From NCBI RefSeq assembly GCF_011764485.1, contig NZ_AP022848.1, forward strand, positions 3,252,001 to 3,316,000: a DNA stretch of 64,000 bases. The letters run 5' to 3'. The DNA comes from Bosea sp. ANAM02 (GTDB lineage: Bacteria; Pseudomonadota; Alphaproteobacteria; Rhizobiales; Beijerinckiaceae). Under the pieces are notes generated by a model that was not told the origin of the DNA, made no database searches, and was given only the letters and a program-made list of their open reading frames with translations. Below are positions 42,622 to 50,613 of this stretch, piece after piece. Both the position numbers and the translations under genes were made by a program. Each line of letters opens with the position of its first letter. Within the stretch, counting starts at the first letter, position 1.

Positions 42622-43554
42622 TCAGCCGAGGGCGGGCAGGACCGCCTCGATCTCCTTGCGATGCGCCTCGTATTGCGGCGGCAGCTTCAGCGCACGGCCG
42701 AGCTCGGCCGCGGGCTCGTCGACCGCGAAGCCGGGGATATCGGTCGCGATCTCGAACAGGACATGGCCGGGCTCACGGAAATAGACCGAGCGGAAATAGT
42801 TCCGGTCGCGCTGCTCCGTGGGGCTGATGCCATGGTTCTGAACGAGCCGGCGCACCATCTCCTCCTGTGCGGCGTCATCGGCCGCGCGGAAGGCGATGTG
42901 GTGGACCGAGCCGGCGCCCTGCCGGGCCGGCAGGAAGCCGCCGGCGACCCGCAGGTCGATCACCCCGCCGACCGCCGTGCCCTTGGCGGCATAGCGGATC
43001 AGCGTGTCCTCGCGGCCGATCTCGGTGAAGCCGAAGACATCGTCGAGGATCGCGCCCGTCGGCGCGGCATCCGCCAGCAGCAGGCTGACGCTGTGGAAGC
43101 CGCGCAGCGCATGTTCGGCGGAGATGCCGCCCTCTGCCCAGGCCGGCTCCTTCCCGACTCCGGGCAGGCCGACGAGGGCGAGCCTCATGCCGTCCGGGTC
43201 GCGGAAGCTCAGCACGGTCTCGCCGAAGCGCTTGACCGGCACCTCATGCGGGACGCCCTGCTCGACGAAGCGATGCGCCCAGAAGCCGATCGAACCTTCC
43301 GGAACCCGGAAGACCGTCTCCTGAGTCTCGCCGATGCCCAGGCGGCCGGGCGCGGCATGCTCCCACGGGAAGAAGGTCAGGATCGAGCCGGGCGCGGCAT
43401 CCGCATCGCCGAAATAGAGGTGATAGGTGCCGGGATCGTCGAAATTGACCGTCTTCTTGACGAGGCGCAGGCCGAGTACGCGGCTGTAGAAGTCGAGATT
43501 GCGGCGCGCGGGGCCGGAGATGGCGGTAACGTGGTGAAGGCCGTTGATCTGCAT
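42622..43554 (-). CDS. Ring-cleaving dioxygenase (MhqO/MhqA-like)
   Basis: 310-aa protein with two vicinal-oxygen-chelate (glyoxalase) domains. Domain 1 starts GLHHVTAISGPARRNLDFYSRVLGLRLVKK (described in part: His near residue 6). Domain 2 starts RGFHSVSLLLAD near 155; GSVHHIAFRAAD near 215 and VLFEIATD near 265 supply metal ligands. The 2-His-1-Glu iron site of hydroquinone-type extradiol dioxygenases is therefore plausible. ATG 43554 follows GGAGG. Acts in quinone/hydroquinone detoxification by analogy with MhqO. Confidence 0.87.
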   Translation of the reverse strand: MQINGLHHVTAISGPARRNLDFYSRVLGLRLVKKTVNFDDPGTYHLYFGDADAAPGSILTFFPWEHAAPGRLGIGETQETVFRVPEGSIGFWAHRFVEQGVPHEVPVKRFGETVLSFRDPDGMRLALVGLPGVGKEPAWAEGGISAEHALRGFHSVSLLLADAAPTGAILDDVFGFTEIGREDTLIRYAAKGTAVGGVIDLRVAGGFLPARQGAGSVHHIAFRAADDAAQEEMVRRLVQNHGISPTEQRDRNYFRSVYFREPGHVLFEIATDIPGFAVDEPAAELGRALKLPPQYEAHRKEIEAVLPALG

Positions 43555-43755
43555 GGCTGGGTCCTCCGTTGTCCTGATCACGATGAGCGGACATCCGCTC
43601 CGTTGGCCGGAAGATCGGCATGACGGCCACCGAAAGCCAGAGGCAACTCATTGCATCAATGCAATATCATGATCGCCAATTGACAATTTGATTTGCAGAA
43701 TGGGCTGCCCGATCTTTTGCCCGAGACCAACCGGTCCCGTTTCAGGAGACTTTCC

Positions 43756-44181
43756 ATGATCGACAATCGCCTCGCCCCCTATGGCGCCCTGACCTTGCGC
43801 ATCGCGCTCGGCCTGATGTTCATCGCCCATGCCTATCTCAAGCTCGTCATCTTCACGCCGGCGGGCTTCACCGGCTTCCTCGGTCAGGTCGGCCTGCCCG
43901 GCCTCCTCGCCTGGCCGATCATGCTGGCCGAGCTTCTCGGCGGCATCGCCATCCTCATCGGCTTCTACGGTCGCTATGTCTCGCTGGCCCTGATCCCGAT
44001 CCTGCTCGGCGCGCTCTCGGTCCATGCCGGCAACGGCTGGGTCTTCAACGCGCCGAATGGCGGCTGGGAGTATCCCGCCTTCCTCGCGCTGACCGCGCTG
44101 GCGCATGGATTGATCGGCGACGGCGCGCTCGCCGTCACCGGCTCCCGTTCCCAGGCCACCGCCAAGCCGGCCCTGGCCTGA
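43756..44181 (+). CDS. DoxX-family membrane protein (MhqP-like)
   Basis: 141-aa protein with four membrane helices (ALTLRIALGLMFIAHAYLKL; FTGFLGQVGLPGLLAWPIML; AELLGGIAILIGFYG; FLALTALAHGLIGDGALAV). DoxX/MhqP proteins are membrane partners of quinone and thiol redox enzymes. ATG 43756 follows AGGAG. Divergent from the ring-cleaving dioxygenase. The original LysR-type regulator began 47 bp downstream (ATG 44229) and is now cut off by the mobile element. Confidence 0.87.
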   Translation: MIDNRLAPYGALTLRIALGLMFIAHAYLKLVIFTPAGFTGFLGQVGLPGLLAWPIMLAELLGGIAILIGFYGRYVSLALIPILLGALSVHAGNGWVFNAPNGGWEYPAFLALTALAHGLIGDGALAVTGSRSQATAKPALA

Positions 44182-44228
44182 TGCGAAACTGCCTTGATGG
44201 GGCTCGCGCCTTGGCCGAGAGTGAGCGG

Positions 44229-44309
44229 ATGAATCAAGCCGCAAAGCCCCTGGCCTGGGACGATTTCCGCCTGATCAAGACGGAAATGGCGAGTTTCGAC
44301 AGGCGGTAA
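44229..44309 (+). pseudogene. Displaced 5' end of the LysR-type regulator gene
   Basis: ATG 44229 after AGAGTGAGCGG begins MNQAAKPLAWDDFRLIK, then leaves the regulator frame into element DNA and stops at 44307-44309. Residues KPLAWDDFRLIK are those of the LysR protein at 61545. This is the original start region of that gene, left behind at the left junction. Confidence 0.85.
44256..44279 (+). repeat. attL core
   Basis: 24-bp copy identical to 61575-61598. It encodes WDDFRLIK of the LysR protein. Flanking bases diverge on both sides, so crossover occurred within these 24 bp. Confidence 0.9.
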
Positions 44310-44361
44310 CTGCGCACCATTCTGCGCCTATCTACCGGCGCAGATTGACTTTTTTCATTTT

Positions 44362-44392
44362 AGTCTGCATGTACCTGCACAGACCTGCACAG
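44362..44392 (+). repeat. Candidate integrase arm-type sites (left)
   Basis: AGTCTGCATGTACCTGC (44362-44378) overlapping two tandem ACCTGCACAG copies (44373-44382 and 44383-44392). A matching 17-mer lies at 45758-45774 beyond the integrase gene. Position between attL and int fits arm-binding sites of a tyrosine recombinase. Confidence 0.55.
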
Positions 44393-44433
44393 GCAGGATT
44401 TTGGACAGATAGTAGACGACAGGAAAAACGACC

Positions 44434-45693
44434 ATGGCGCGGAAGCTGAAGGAAGCCGAGCTGACCACGCGCAATGCGCGGACCAAATTGCCGGCGCAGG
44501 CCAAGCCATATTGGCGGCGCGTGGATGCCGAAATCCATATCGGCTACCGCAAGGGCAAGCGCTCCGGCGTGTGGGTCGTCCGTTGGGCCATCGGCAACGG
44601 CTACCGGCAAGAGACGGTCGGCAACGCTGACGACGTGACCAGCGTCGGCACCCTCACCCACGATCAGGCGGTCAGGCGCGGCGTTGAGATCGTCGAGCAG
44701 GCCCGCAAGGATGAAGCTGCGGCAGCGGCCGGCCCGATCGAGACGGTGGAGTCGGCCGTCCGCTCCTATATCGAGATGCGCGACGCCCGTGACAGTAGGC
44801 GGCGCGGCCGGACCGTGAAGAGCGATGCCCATACGAGGCTGACGCGCCATGTCCTCTCGCACAAGATCGCCGCCGTTAAGCTGCACAATCTGACGCCCGC
44901 CGACGTGTTGGCGTGGCAAGGCGGGCTGACCAGCCTGAAGGAGACGACGCAGGTCCGCTTATGGAGCGACCTGCGCGCCGCGCTACTGGCCAAGGACTGC
45001 AAGGTGAAGCTGCCGAAGCGCGATGACGGTGATCGCGACGAGTATGTCGAGACGGCCCGCGAGGGCCAAATCCTGACCGATGCGCAGGTCTTCGCGATCG
45101 TCGCCAAAGCGCTCGAATACGATCGGGACTTCGGCCGGCTCGTGTCCGTTCTCGCGGCGACGGGCGCGCGGCTTAGCCAAGTGGTCCGCCTCAAGGTCAG
45201 CGATTTTCAGCCCGATATCTCACGCCTGACCGTTCCGACCAGCCGCAAGGGCAGTCAGCGCAACAAACTGCCCTCAATCAACGTGGTGCTCGCGCCGACC
45301 GTGCGCGACATGCTGATCGAGATCACCAAGGGACGCGGCCCGGCGGACCCCCTGCTGGAGCGCAACCGGGCGGGTAATGGCCGGCCTCTGACGCGCGGCG
45401 CGTGGAAGACGGCGAGCGAGATGACCAAGCCATGGGCGGCCGTTCTTGAGGCAGCCGGCATGAAGGATTCGGGGATCGTTCCCTACGCGCTCCGGCATTC
45501 GAGCATCGTGCGTTGGCTGCGCGGGACCACGCCTCTCGACGCCGCCAAGCAGCACGACACCAGCCTTTCAATGATCGAACGGCACTACGGGAAATTCGTG
45601 CGGTCGTCCGCCGATGATCTGGCGGCGCGCATGGCCATTTCGTTCGGCCCGGCGACGGATGGCAGCAACGTGCATCAGCTCCGCACAGCGTAG
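44434..45693 (+). CDS. Tyrosine-type site-specific integrase
   Basis: 419-aa phage-type recombinase that moves the element. An N-terminal arm-binding region (residues 20-100) and SAM-like core-binding domain (105-190) precede the catalytic domain. Catalytic residues visible: Arg246 (TGARLSQV), Arg354 in YALRHSSI (first His of the HxxR box is Tyr, a common variant), His374 (KQHDTSL) and Tyr385 (IERHYGKF). ATG 44434 lies 155 bp inside attL, the usual place. It should cut within the 24-bp core and give an attachment site inside the LysR gene. Ends directly before a GCAAGCGC-type site. Confidence 0.93.
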   Translation: MARKLKEAELTTRNARTKLPAQAKPYWRRVDAEIHIGYRKGKRSGVWVVRWAIGNGYRQETVGNADDVTSVGTLTHDQAVRRGVEIVEQARKDEAAAAAGPIETVESAVRSYIEMRDARDSRRRGRTVKSDAHTRLTRHVLSHKIAAVKLHNLTPADVLAWQGGLTSLKETTQVRLWSDLRAALLAKDCKVKLPKRDDGDRDEYVETAREGQILTDAQVFAIVAKALEYDRDFGRLVSVLAATGARLSQVVRLKVSDFQPDISRLTVPTSRKGSQRNKLPSINVVLAPTVRDMLIEITKGRGPADPLLERNRAGNGRPLTRGAWKTASEMTKPWAAVLEAAGMKDSGIVPYALRHSSIVRWLRGTTPLDAAKQHDTSLSMIERHYGKFVRSSADDLAARMAISFGPATDGSNVHQLRTA

Positions 45694-45714
45694 TTATTTG
45701 CGCTTGCAAAATAA
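45694..45714 (-). promoter_or_regulatory. GCAAGCGC-family site s1
   Basis: Reverse strand TTATTTTGCAAGCGCAAATA, an imperfect palindrome (TTATTTGC / GCAAAATAA). Sits 37 bp before a candidate -35 box at 45752. Related to sites at 46795-46813 and 52518-52560. Confidence 0.5.
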
Positions 45715-45751
45715 AGCCGAGATTATTTTCGGCTCTATCGCAAAATTCGGG

Positions 45752-45781
45752 TTGCGAAGTCTGCACGAACCTGCGTATTTG
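45752..45781 (+). promoter_or_regulatory. Candidate promoter of the HTH-proQ operon
   Basis: TTGCGA (45752-45757), 18-bp spacer, TATTTG (45776-45781). The spacer contains the integrase-arm-like 17-mer, so integrase binding could affect this promoter. Confidence 0.4.
45758..45774 (+). repeat. Candidate integrase arm-type site (right of int)
   Basis: AGTCTGCACGAACCTGC, 15 of 17 bases identical to 44362-44378. Confidence 0.5.
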
Positions 45782-45879
45782 GCACTGCGTTTCCCGACGC
45801 ACATGTCATTTGTCAGTCAGCCGGTCAGCCACAGTCATTTCATCGGGTCCGATTTCCCCTTGAGCAAGGCTGATTTGCC

Positions 45880-46266
45880 ATGTCTGAAACGACCCCGGCG
45901 CCGCTGCCGCGCCTCTCCTATACGCTGAACGAAGCCGTCCAAGTCACCGGCATCAGTCAGCGGATGCTCTACTCGCACCGCGACGCCGGCCTCGTGACCT
46001 TCGTCAAGAACGGCCGCAGCAACATCATCCTTGCCGACGACCTGCAGGCGATGCTGCACAAGCTGCGCGCGCAGTCCGTCAAGGGCCAGCCGTTCGGCCT
46101 TACGGCTCCGGCCGAACAGACGATCGAGCAGACCCCGGCCCCGGTCGTGACCGAGCCGAAGGCGGCCGAGCCCGCCAAGCCCGCCGCCCCGGCGCCTGCA
46201 AAGGCCGATTTCAGTTTGTTCATGGGCGCCGGCCGGACCACGTCCACCGGCAAGGCGGCGTCATGA
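45880..46266 (+). CDS. Helix-turn-helix protein, excisionase/AlpA-like
   Basis: 128 aa. Residues 10-60 form a MerR-like/HTH_17 DNA-binding fold (SYTLNEAVQVTGISQRMLYSHRDAGLVTF then VKNGRSNIILADDLQAML, described in parts). This is the pattern of phage excisionases and AlpA regulators. A long Pro/Ala-rich tail (residues 75-120) follows. Position next to the integrase and start of an operon with the ProQ-domain gene suggest a role in excision and/or as transcription factor. The stop overlaps the next start (ATGA). It is my best candidate for the protein that binds the GCAAGCGC sites, but that is inference. Confidence 0.7.
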   Translation: MSETTPAPLPRLSYTLNEAVQVTGISQRMLYSHRDAGLVTFVKNGRSNIILADDLQAMLHKLRAQSVKGQPFGLTAPAEQTIEQTPAPVVTEPKAAEPAKPAAPAPAKADFSLFMGAGRTTSTGKAAS

Positions 46267-46721
46267 GCGAAGCCATCAGCAACAAGGCGGCCCGCCGTGC
46301 CCGCGTCCTCGCGATGCTCGACACGTTGCAAGCGCGCTACCCGCTCGCCTTCGCCCGTCACCGGCCGGCGTTGGCGATCGGCATTTCGGATGCGATCGCA
46401 GCGGCCAATCCGGACCTGAACCGGGCTGACCTCGGCACGGCCATGTCCCTGCACTGCGCCTCGGTCACATACCTGCGCAGCGTCGCCTATGGTCCGCGCC
46501 GGGTCGATCTCTACGGCCAGCCGGGCGAGGCACCGACGGACGATGCGCGCCAGCATGCAGTGCAGCGCCTGACCGCAATGCTCGCCCGTCGAGACGGCAA
46601 GCTGATGCCCGCGCCAGCCGTCACCCCGGAAGTGGCGCAACCGGTCCCTGCACCGGCGCCGAAGGCCAGTGGCATCAACGCGGCCAAGCCCCGGCTCTCG
46701 CTCAAGAGGAACGCGGCATGA
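46263..46721 (+). CDS. ProQ/FinO-domain RNA-binding protein
   Basis: 152 aa. Residues 8-105 follow the ProQ/FinO fold: RRARVLAMLDTLQARYPLAF, then PALAIGISDAIAAANPDLNRADLGTAM and a TYLRSVAYGPRRVDLYGQPG segment, the usual YL-x-x-x-x-x-G-x-x-R-x-x-L-x-G signature. A Pro/Ala linker and basic tail (KPRLSLKRNAA) follow. Family members bind hairpins near 3' ends of RNAs and promote antisense pairing, as FinO does for plasmid F. In this element it could act on the hairpin-rich leader just downstream. Translationally coupled to the HTH gene. Confidence 0.78.
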   Translation: MSEAISNKAARRARVLAMLDTLQARYPLAFARHRPALAIGISDAIAAANPDLNRADLGTAMSLHCASVTYLRSVAYGPRRVDLYGQPGEAPTDDARQHAVQRLTAMLARRDGKLMPAPAVTPEVAQPVPAPAPKASGINAAKPRLSLKRNAA

Positions 46722-46794
46722 CCGCGCGGGCGTTGCTTCCGGAGGAACGGCAAGCCAATCAGACCGTTAAAGCGTTCCCATGCGCGGAACGACA

Positions 46795-46813
46795 TTATTT
46801 CGCAAGCGCCTAA
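46795..46813 (+). promoter_or_regulatory. GCAAGCGC-family site s2
   Basis: TTATTTCGCAAGCGCCTAA, 26 bp upstream of the candidate -35 box at 46840. Confidence 0.5.
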
Positions 46814-46839
46814 CCCATTGGAAATAAACAGAAATCGAC

Positions 46840-46868
46840 TTGAGCCAATGCCGGCGAAGCCCTAGGCT
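46840..46868 (+). promoter_or_regulatory. Candidate promoter of the primase-helicase gene
   Basis: TTGAGC (46840-46845), 17-bp spacer, TAGGCT (46863-46868). Gives a leader of about 180 nt with two hairpins. Confidence 0.4.
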
Positions 46869-46911
46869 CCGCAAATCAGGAGGCACCCGCGCTTGTCCAA
46901 GGTCGGGTCAA

Positions 46912-46944
46912 AAGAAAACCCCCCGGACATCAATCCGAGGGGGC
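46912..46944 (-). terminator. Minus-strand terminator-like hairpin
   Basis: On the minus strand CCCCC-TC-GGA ... TCC-GGGGGG followed by TTTTCTTTT. Genes on both sides run rightwards, so it may block antisense transcription or act as structure in the primase leader. Confidence 0.45.
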
Positions 46945-46962
46945 GAAGAACCGGCGCAAACC

Positions 46963-47001
46963 GGGCTACAAAAGAAGAAAATGCACATCTTCTTGTAGCC
47001 C
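46963..47001 (+). promoter_or_regulatory. Bulged 14-bp hairpin in the primase leader
   Basis: GGGCTACAA-(AA)-GAAGA pairs with TCTTC-TTGTAGCCC, nine-base loop. It ends 54 bp before the primase ATG. Candidate target of the ProQ/FinO-domain protein or a replication-control hairpin. Confidence 0.5.
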
Positions 47002-47055
47002 TCATTGCGACCAAGCACAAGCCCTAGCGGGCGTGTGCGTATACACGGGCACGAG

Positions 47056-49614
47056 ATGACTATCCCCTCTTTCGATCCTTCCCTCTTCCGTTTCGACGGC
47101 CAGCCCTCGCGCGCCGCTGCCGACCAGCTCGCCGCGAACGGGTATCAGCCTATCCCCATCACGGCCCCGGACGGGCCGAAGAGCTACGTCAACGCCGAGG
47201 GGCGTGAAGTTCCGCTTTCCCCCGGCAAGCGGCCGGAGCTTACGAACTGGCAAGTCTGCAATACGGCGCATGCTCTGGCGCACTTCACCGACGGCTGCAA
47301 TCTCGGCCTGCGCATGGGTGGCGTGTCGTTCGACCCGGCCGGCCTCTGTTCGTGGGTGGCCTTCGATGTCGATTTCGGTGCCGGCTTCGAAGCCGAAGGC
47401 AACGCGGTCCGCGACCTGCTGCGGATCAATGGGCAAGACGTTCTGATCCGCGTCGGACGGCCTCCCAAGTTCCTCGCATTGCGCCGGCTCCCGGTAGCGG
47501 ATGCCACGTCCCGCGATTTCAAATGGGAACGCGGCGCCGACGTCCTGACGATGCAACTGCTCGCGGATGGCACGAAAGCCGGACCGAAACAGTTCGTCGC
47601 CTATGGCCTTCATCCTGACCGTCTGCACGAGACGCCGCAGGGCCGCTATGAATGGCATGGCGGCGATCCGCTCAGCGTGCCGGCGGACGCGGTCCCGGTC
47701 GTCGACCTCTGGGCAGGGCTGGCCGCTATCGATCAAGCGCTCGCCCCGCTCGGCTGGAAACGTCTCGACGCCAAGCGCGAGATTTCGGAACTGCCGCCCT
47801 ATGCCGGACCGATCACGGACAAGATGATCGAGGCAGCGCAGCGCGCAGCGGAAGAGACGACCGCGGAAATCGCTGGCATGGCGGAAGGCACCGGGCGCGG
47901 TGGCGTCGCTTTTGATTTCGGCTTGCGCTTCGGCATCGTCGCCCGGTCCCGGCTGGACCTTTTGGACGACTGGCTGGCCGAACTGCCGGGCGAAGTGCAC
48001 CGGGACTTGGCGCGGGGCTGTACGGCCTCGCTCGGCCATGGACAGGAGATGCGCGCGGCGATCGTGCAATCGGAACTGAGCGCGGCCGTTGCGGCCCATG
48101 GCGGTGCGGCTGGCGTATCGAGCAATGCGACGGCGCTGACGAAGGCCGAGGAAGTGGACGGCAGCAAGTTCGCCCCGGCGCCAGCGACGCAGGAAGCCCC
48201 GGTCACGACGCCAGCAGCGACGAAGACGATCACGCCGATGACCGACCCCGACACGGGCCTCATCACGACCAAGGAAGGCGACCCGCTCACCGATATCACC
48301 GAGAACGTTTTGCTTATGGCTCGGTATCTCGGCGCCGAATTCCGTCACAATGAATGGGAGCGCAAAGACCAAGTGCGGATGCCCGGCCGTCAGGGATGGG
48401 AAAAGGTCGAGGACAGGCACAAGAACCGCCTGTTCATGAAGGCGCGCGGCGTGGGGCTAAACTACCCGGTCGGGAAGGAATTCTTTTACGACGGCCTCAA
48501 GTACGCTGCTGGCGATAACGTCGTCGACCCGATGCGCGACTATCTCGGCAACCTTCACCAGATGTTCCCGGCGGCGGTGCGCGGTCACGATAGCGGCCTC
48601 ACTCTGGAAAACTGGCTGCCGGCGATCGTCGGTGTTGAGGATACGCCCTACCACCGCGCCGTCGGTCGCTATCTGGTCGGTTCGATGATCCGGCGCATCC
48701 TCCTGCCCGGCTGCAAGTCGGACGAGATGGTCGTCTTGATTTCGAAGGATCAGGGCAAGGGCAAGTCGACGTTCTGCAAAGAGCTTTCGCCAGACCTTCC
48801 GGGCATGGAACCGGGCGCCGCATTCTGCGAAAGCCTGCCGCTCGGCGCCGATGACAAGAAAGTGTTGGAAGAGACGGGCGGCAAGGCGGTCGTGGAATTC
48901 GCCGAAATGGCCACCGTGCGCGGCAAGGAAGTCGAGCACGTCAAAAGCATGCTGTCCAAGACACATGACTCGTCGCGGCTCGCCTATGGAAGCGAGACGA
49001 CCGAGCGCGGCCGGCGCTTCATCTTCATCGGCACGACCAATGACGAGACGCCCCTGCGCGACCAGAGCGGCGATCGTCGCTTCCTCCCGGTGAAGATGCC
49101 GGAAGGCGCCGAAATCGACTTGGCGCGGTTCAGGGAGGCCAAGGAATGGCTGTTGCGCCTCGCGGTGCAGGAGCTGGTGGCATCGAACTGGACGGAGACG
49201 TTCCGCCTGCCTCGCGAGCTGTGGGGCGTCGCTGCCGAAGTGCAGGCCGCATCGCGCGGTCGCAGCAACTGTGAAGAACTGCTGATCGAGATGCTTGGCG
49301 ATGCGACGCACGGCGAAGAGCGGATCGCTGGGGCTGACGTCGAGCTGTTCCGGTCGACGCATCGCGGCAGCAAGCCGGCGCTAGGCCGGATGATGAAAGA
49401 CCTCGGCTTCGAACGTGAGCAGGGTGCCAACAAAGGCAATGGCGCCCCGCGCCCCCGTCATTGGGTGCGCATCACGGAAGGGCTGACCGGCTCCGTGCAG
49501 TTCGTCCTGTCCACGGACCGGAAAGAGCTGCGCCGGCCGCATGCGACGACGCCGGAGGCGGGCACGGGGGCGGGCGTCGCTGCTGGTGCCTTCCAACCGG
49601 GACCGGCGCCCTAG
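47056..49614 (+). CDS. Primase/polymerase - VirE-type helicase
   Basis: 852-aa replication protein. The N-terminal half is a prim-pol (bifunctional primase/polymerase) domain with catalytic acidic pair VAFDVDFG (Asp104, Asp106). A linker rich in Ala/Pro/Thr covers residues 350-405. The C-terminal half is a virulence-associated-E (D5-like) SF3-type ATPase: Walker A SKDQGKGKST (563-572, Lys570), Walker B AVVEFAEM near 612, sensor FIFIGTTNDE near 660. It resembles P4 alpha in logic: priming and unwinding in one chain. ATG 47056 chosen. The iteron array begins 87 bp after its stop. Confidence 0.87.
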   Translation: MTIPSFDPSLFRFDGQPSRAAADQLAANGYQPIPITAPDGPKSYVNAEGREVPLSPGKRPELTNWQVCNTAHALAHFTDGCNLGLRMGGVSFDPAGLCSWVAFDVDFGAGFEAEGNAVRDLLRINGQDVLIRVGRPPKFLALRRLPVADATSRDFKWERGADVLTMQLLADGTKAGPKQFVAYGLHPDRLHETPQGRYEWHGGDPLSVPADAVPVVDLWAGLAAIDQALAPLGWKRLDAKREISELPPYAGPITDKMIEAAQRAAEETTAEIAGMAEGTGRGGVAFDFGLRFGIVARSRLDLLDDWLAELPGEVHRDLARGCTASLGHGQEMRAAIVQSELSAAVAAHGGAAGVSSNATALTKAEEVDGSKFAPAPATQEAPVTTPAATKTITPMTDPDTGLITTKEGDPLTDITENVLLMARYLGAEFRHNEWERKDQVRMPGRQGWEKVEDRHKNRLFMKARGVGLNYPVGKEFFYDGLKYAAGDNVVDPMRDYLGNLHQMFPAAVRGHDSGLTLENWLPAIVGVEDTPYHRAVGRYLVGSMIRRILLPGCKSDEMVVLISKDQGKGKSTFCKELSPDLPGMEPGAAFCESLPLGADDKKVLEETGGKAVVEFAEMATVRGKEVEHVKSMLSKTHDSSRLAYGSETTERGRRFIFIGTTNDETPLRDQSGDRRFLPVKMPEGAEIDLARFREAKEWLLRLAVQELVASNWTETFRLPRELWGVAAEVQAASRGRSNCEELLIEMLGDATHGEERIAGADVELFRSTHRGSKPALGRMMKDLGFEREQGANKGNGAPRPRHWVRITEGLTGSVQFVLSTDRKELRRPHATTPEAGTGAGVAAGAFQPGPAP

Positions 49615-50613
49615 CGACGCCCAGGTACATTGATGGCCATCATGGGGCGGCGGGAGCAATCTCGCCGCCCTCTTCGTTTGCGGGGTCGGGGCGGAAGCCC
49701 GGAACCAATGAACTGCCGGGGGTCTGGCATCGGTTCCACGTCATTGGTTCCACGAAAACAGCGGTAAACACGGCACTTTCAGAGCTTGGAACTGATGGAA
49801 CCGATGGAACCGATGAATTATAGAGACTACTGGGAAAGGGCCTAGAGCTAGTGCAGTAGGTACGTGCGGCAGGTAAGCAGTACCTATCCCCAGCCCTCAT
49901 AGGCGCCACTTGGGAATCTACGGTTCCACAGTTCCACTCCCCCCATCGTACAGGCCCGTACAGCGTTACGCAGGCCGGCGCGCAGTTAAAGTAGGAACTG
50001 ATGGGTTTGGGGCTTCGGTTCCGTTCGATCTTCGGTTCCAGTCATCCGGCCTCGCTTGGTCGGTCCCGGTCTGAAAAGCAGCCCATAAAGCCGTCCTTAC
50101 GTTAACAACTTTTTTCTGCCGCCCGTAACGCCGGGTACGGTCATATCGGCTTCGCCGCACCCCCAGCAGCTCAAGAACCGCTTGCGCTATCAACCTGTAG
50201 GCCAATCATTCGTATGCATATGACCTGCCGGCCCCCCTGCCCGGCTGACCTCCTAAGACCCTCGATTCCAGCTCGCCTAAGCCCTTCCCGCCCCGATGAG
50301 GCGGAAAACGCACGTTGGCCTGCGCTGCCCTGCGTGCGTTGTCAGAGACTTAGCGCCAGCCGCCCGGCAGTCGTCCAAAAAGAGCGCCGGAATGGGCCTT
50401 TCGGGAGCCTCTGGCGGGCCGTTCTGACGCCTCGTCTGGTCGCTCTGGACCTGCTGCGGTTCGGCTGACGGCCGGCGCTGATCCGTCGATCCCTGTGAAC
50501 CAGCATAGTCCAGACAATGGACCGGGCTATCGTCCTGACGATTTCATAGGTATACCAATGAAACTAGGTGCGCGTTACGGGCGGATCGTCGCCAACAAAC
50601 CGATAGGAAACCG
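49615..50613. other. Gene-free kilobase with iteron array
   Basis: No convincing gene. The first 430 bp carry the TGGAACCGATG repeats. Also present: inverted TAGGTAC / GTACCTA (49858-49886), direct CGTACAG pair (49947-49961), an ACTTTTTTCTG tract near 50107-50117 and TATGCATA at 50213-50220. Placement between the replication gene and the phage-gene block is where a P4-type origin could lie. Confidence 0.7.
49701..50040. repeat. Iteron-like array, consensus TGGAACCRATG
   Basis: Ten or eleven copies. Plus strand: 49701 (GGAACCAATG), 49787, 49796 and 49805 (three at 9-bp steps), 49993 (AGGAACTGATG). Minus strand: 49728-49738, 49742-49752 (14-bp step), 49921-49928, 49930-49936, 50014-50022 and 50031-50040 (17-bp step). 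Two copies face three in the left cluster. The density and clustering cannot be explained by coding sequence. Confidence 0.8.

Noticed and set aside
49461..49823. Frame encoding a G-T-D repeat
   Set aside because: Product of the tandem TGGAACCGA repeats overlapping the primase gene end; not a real gene.
49728..50040. LexA boxes among the GGTTCC repeats
   Set aside because: GTTC pairs there are 1, 4, 8 or 10 bases apart, never the required seven.
49966..50205. Minus-strand 79-aa frame in the iteron region
   Set aside because: TTG start without ribosome-binding site, overlaps the repeats, no recognisable protein.
50214..50468. Plus-strand 84-aa frame downstream of the iterons
   Set aside because: Composition is Pro/Arg-rich as expected for an out-of-frame GC-rich sequence; no start signal or domain.
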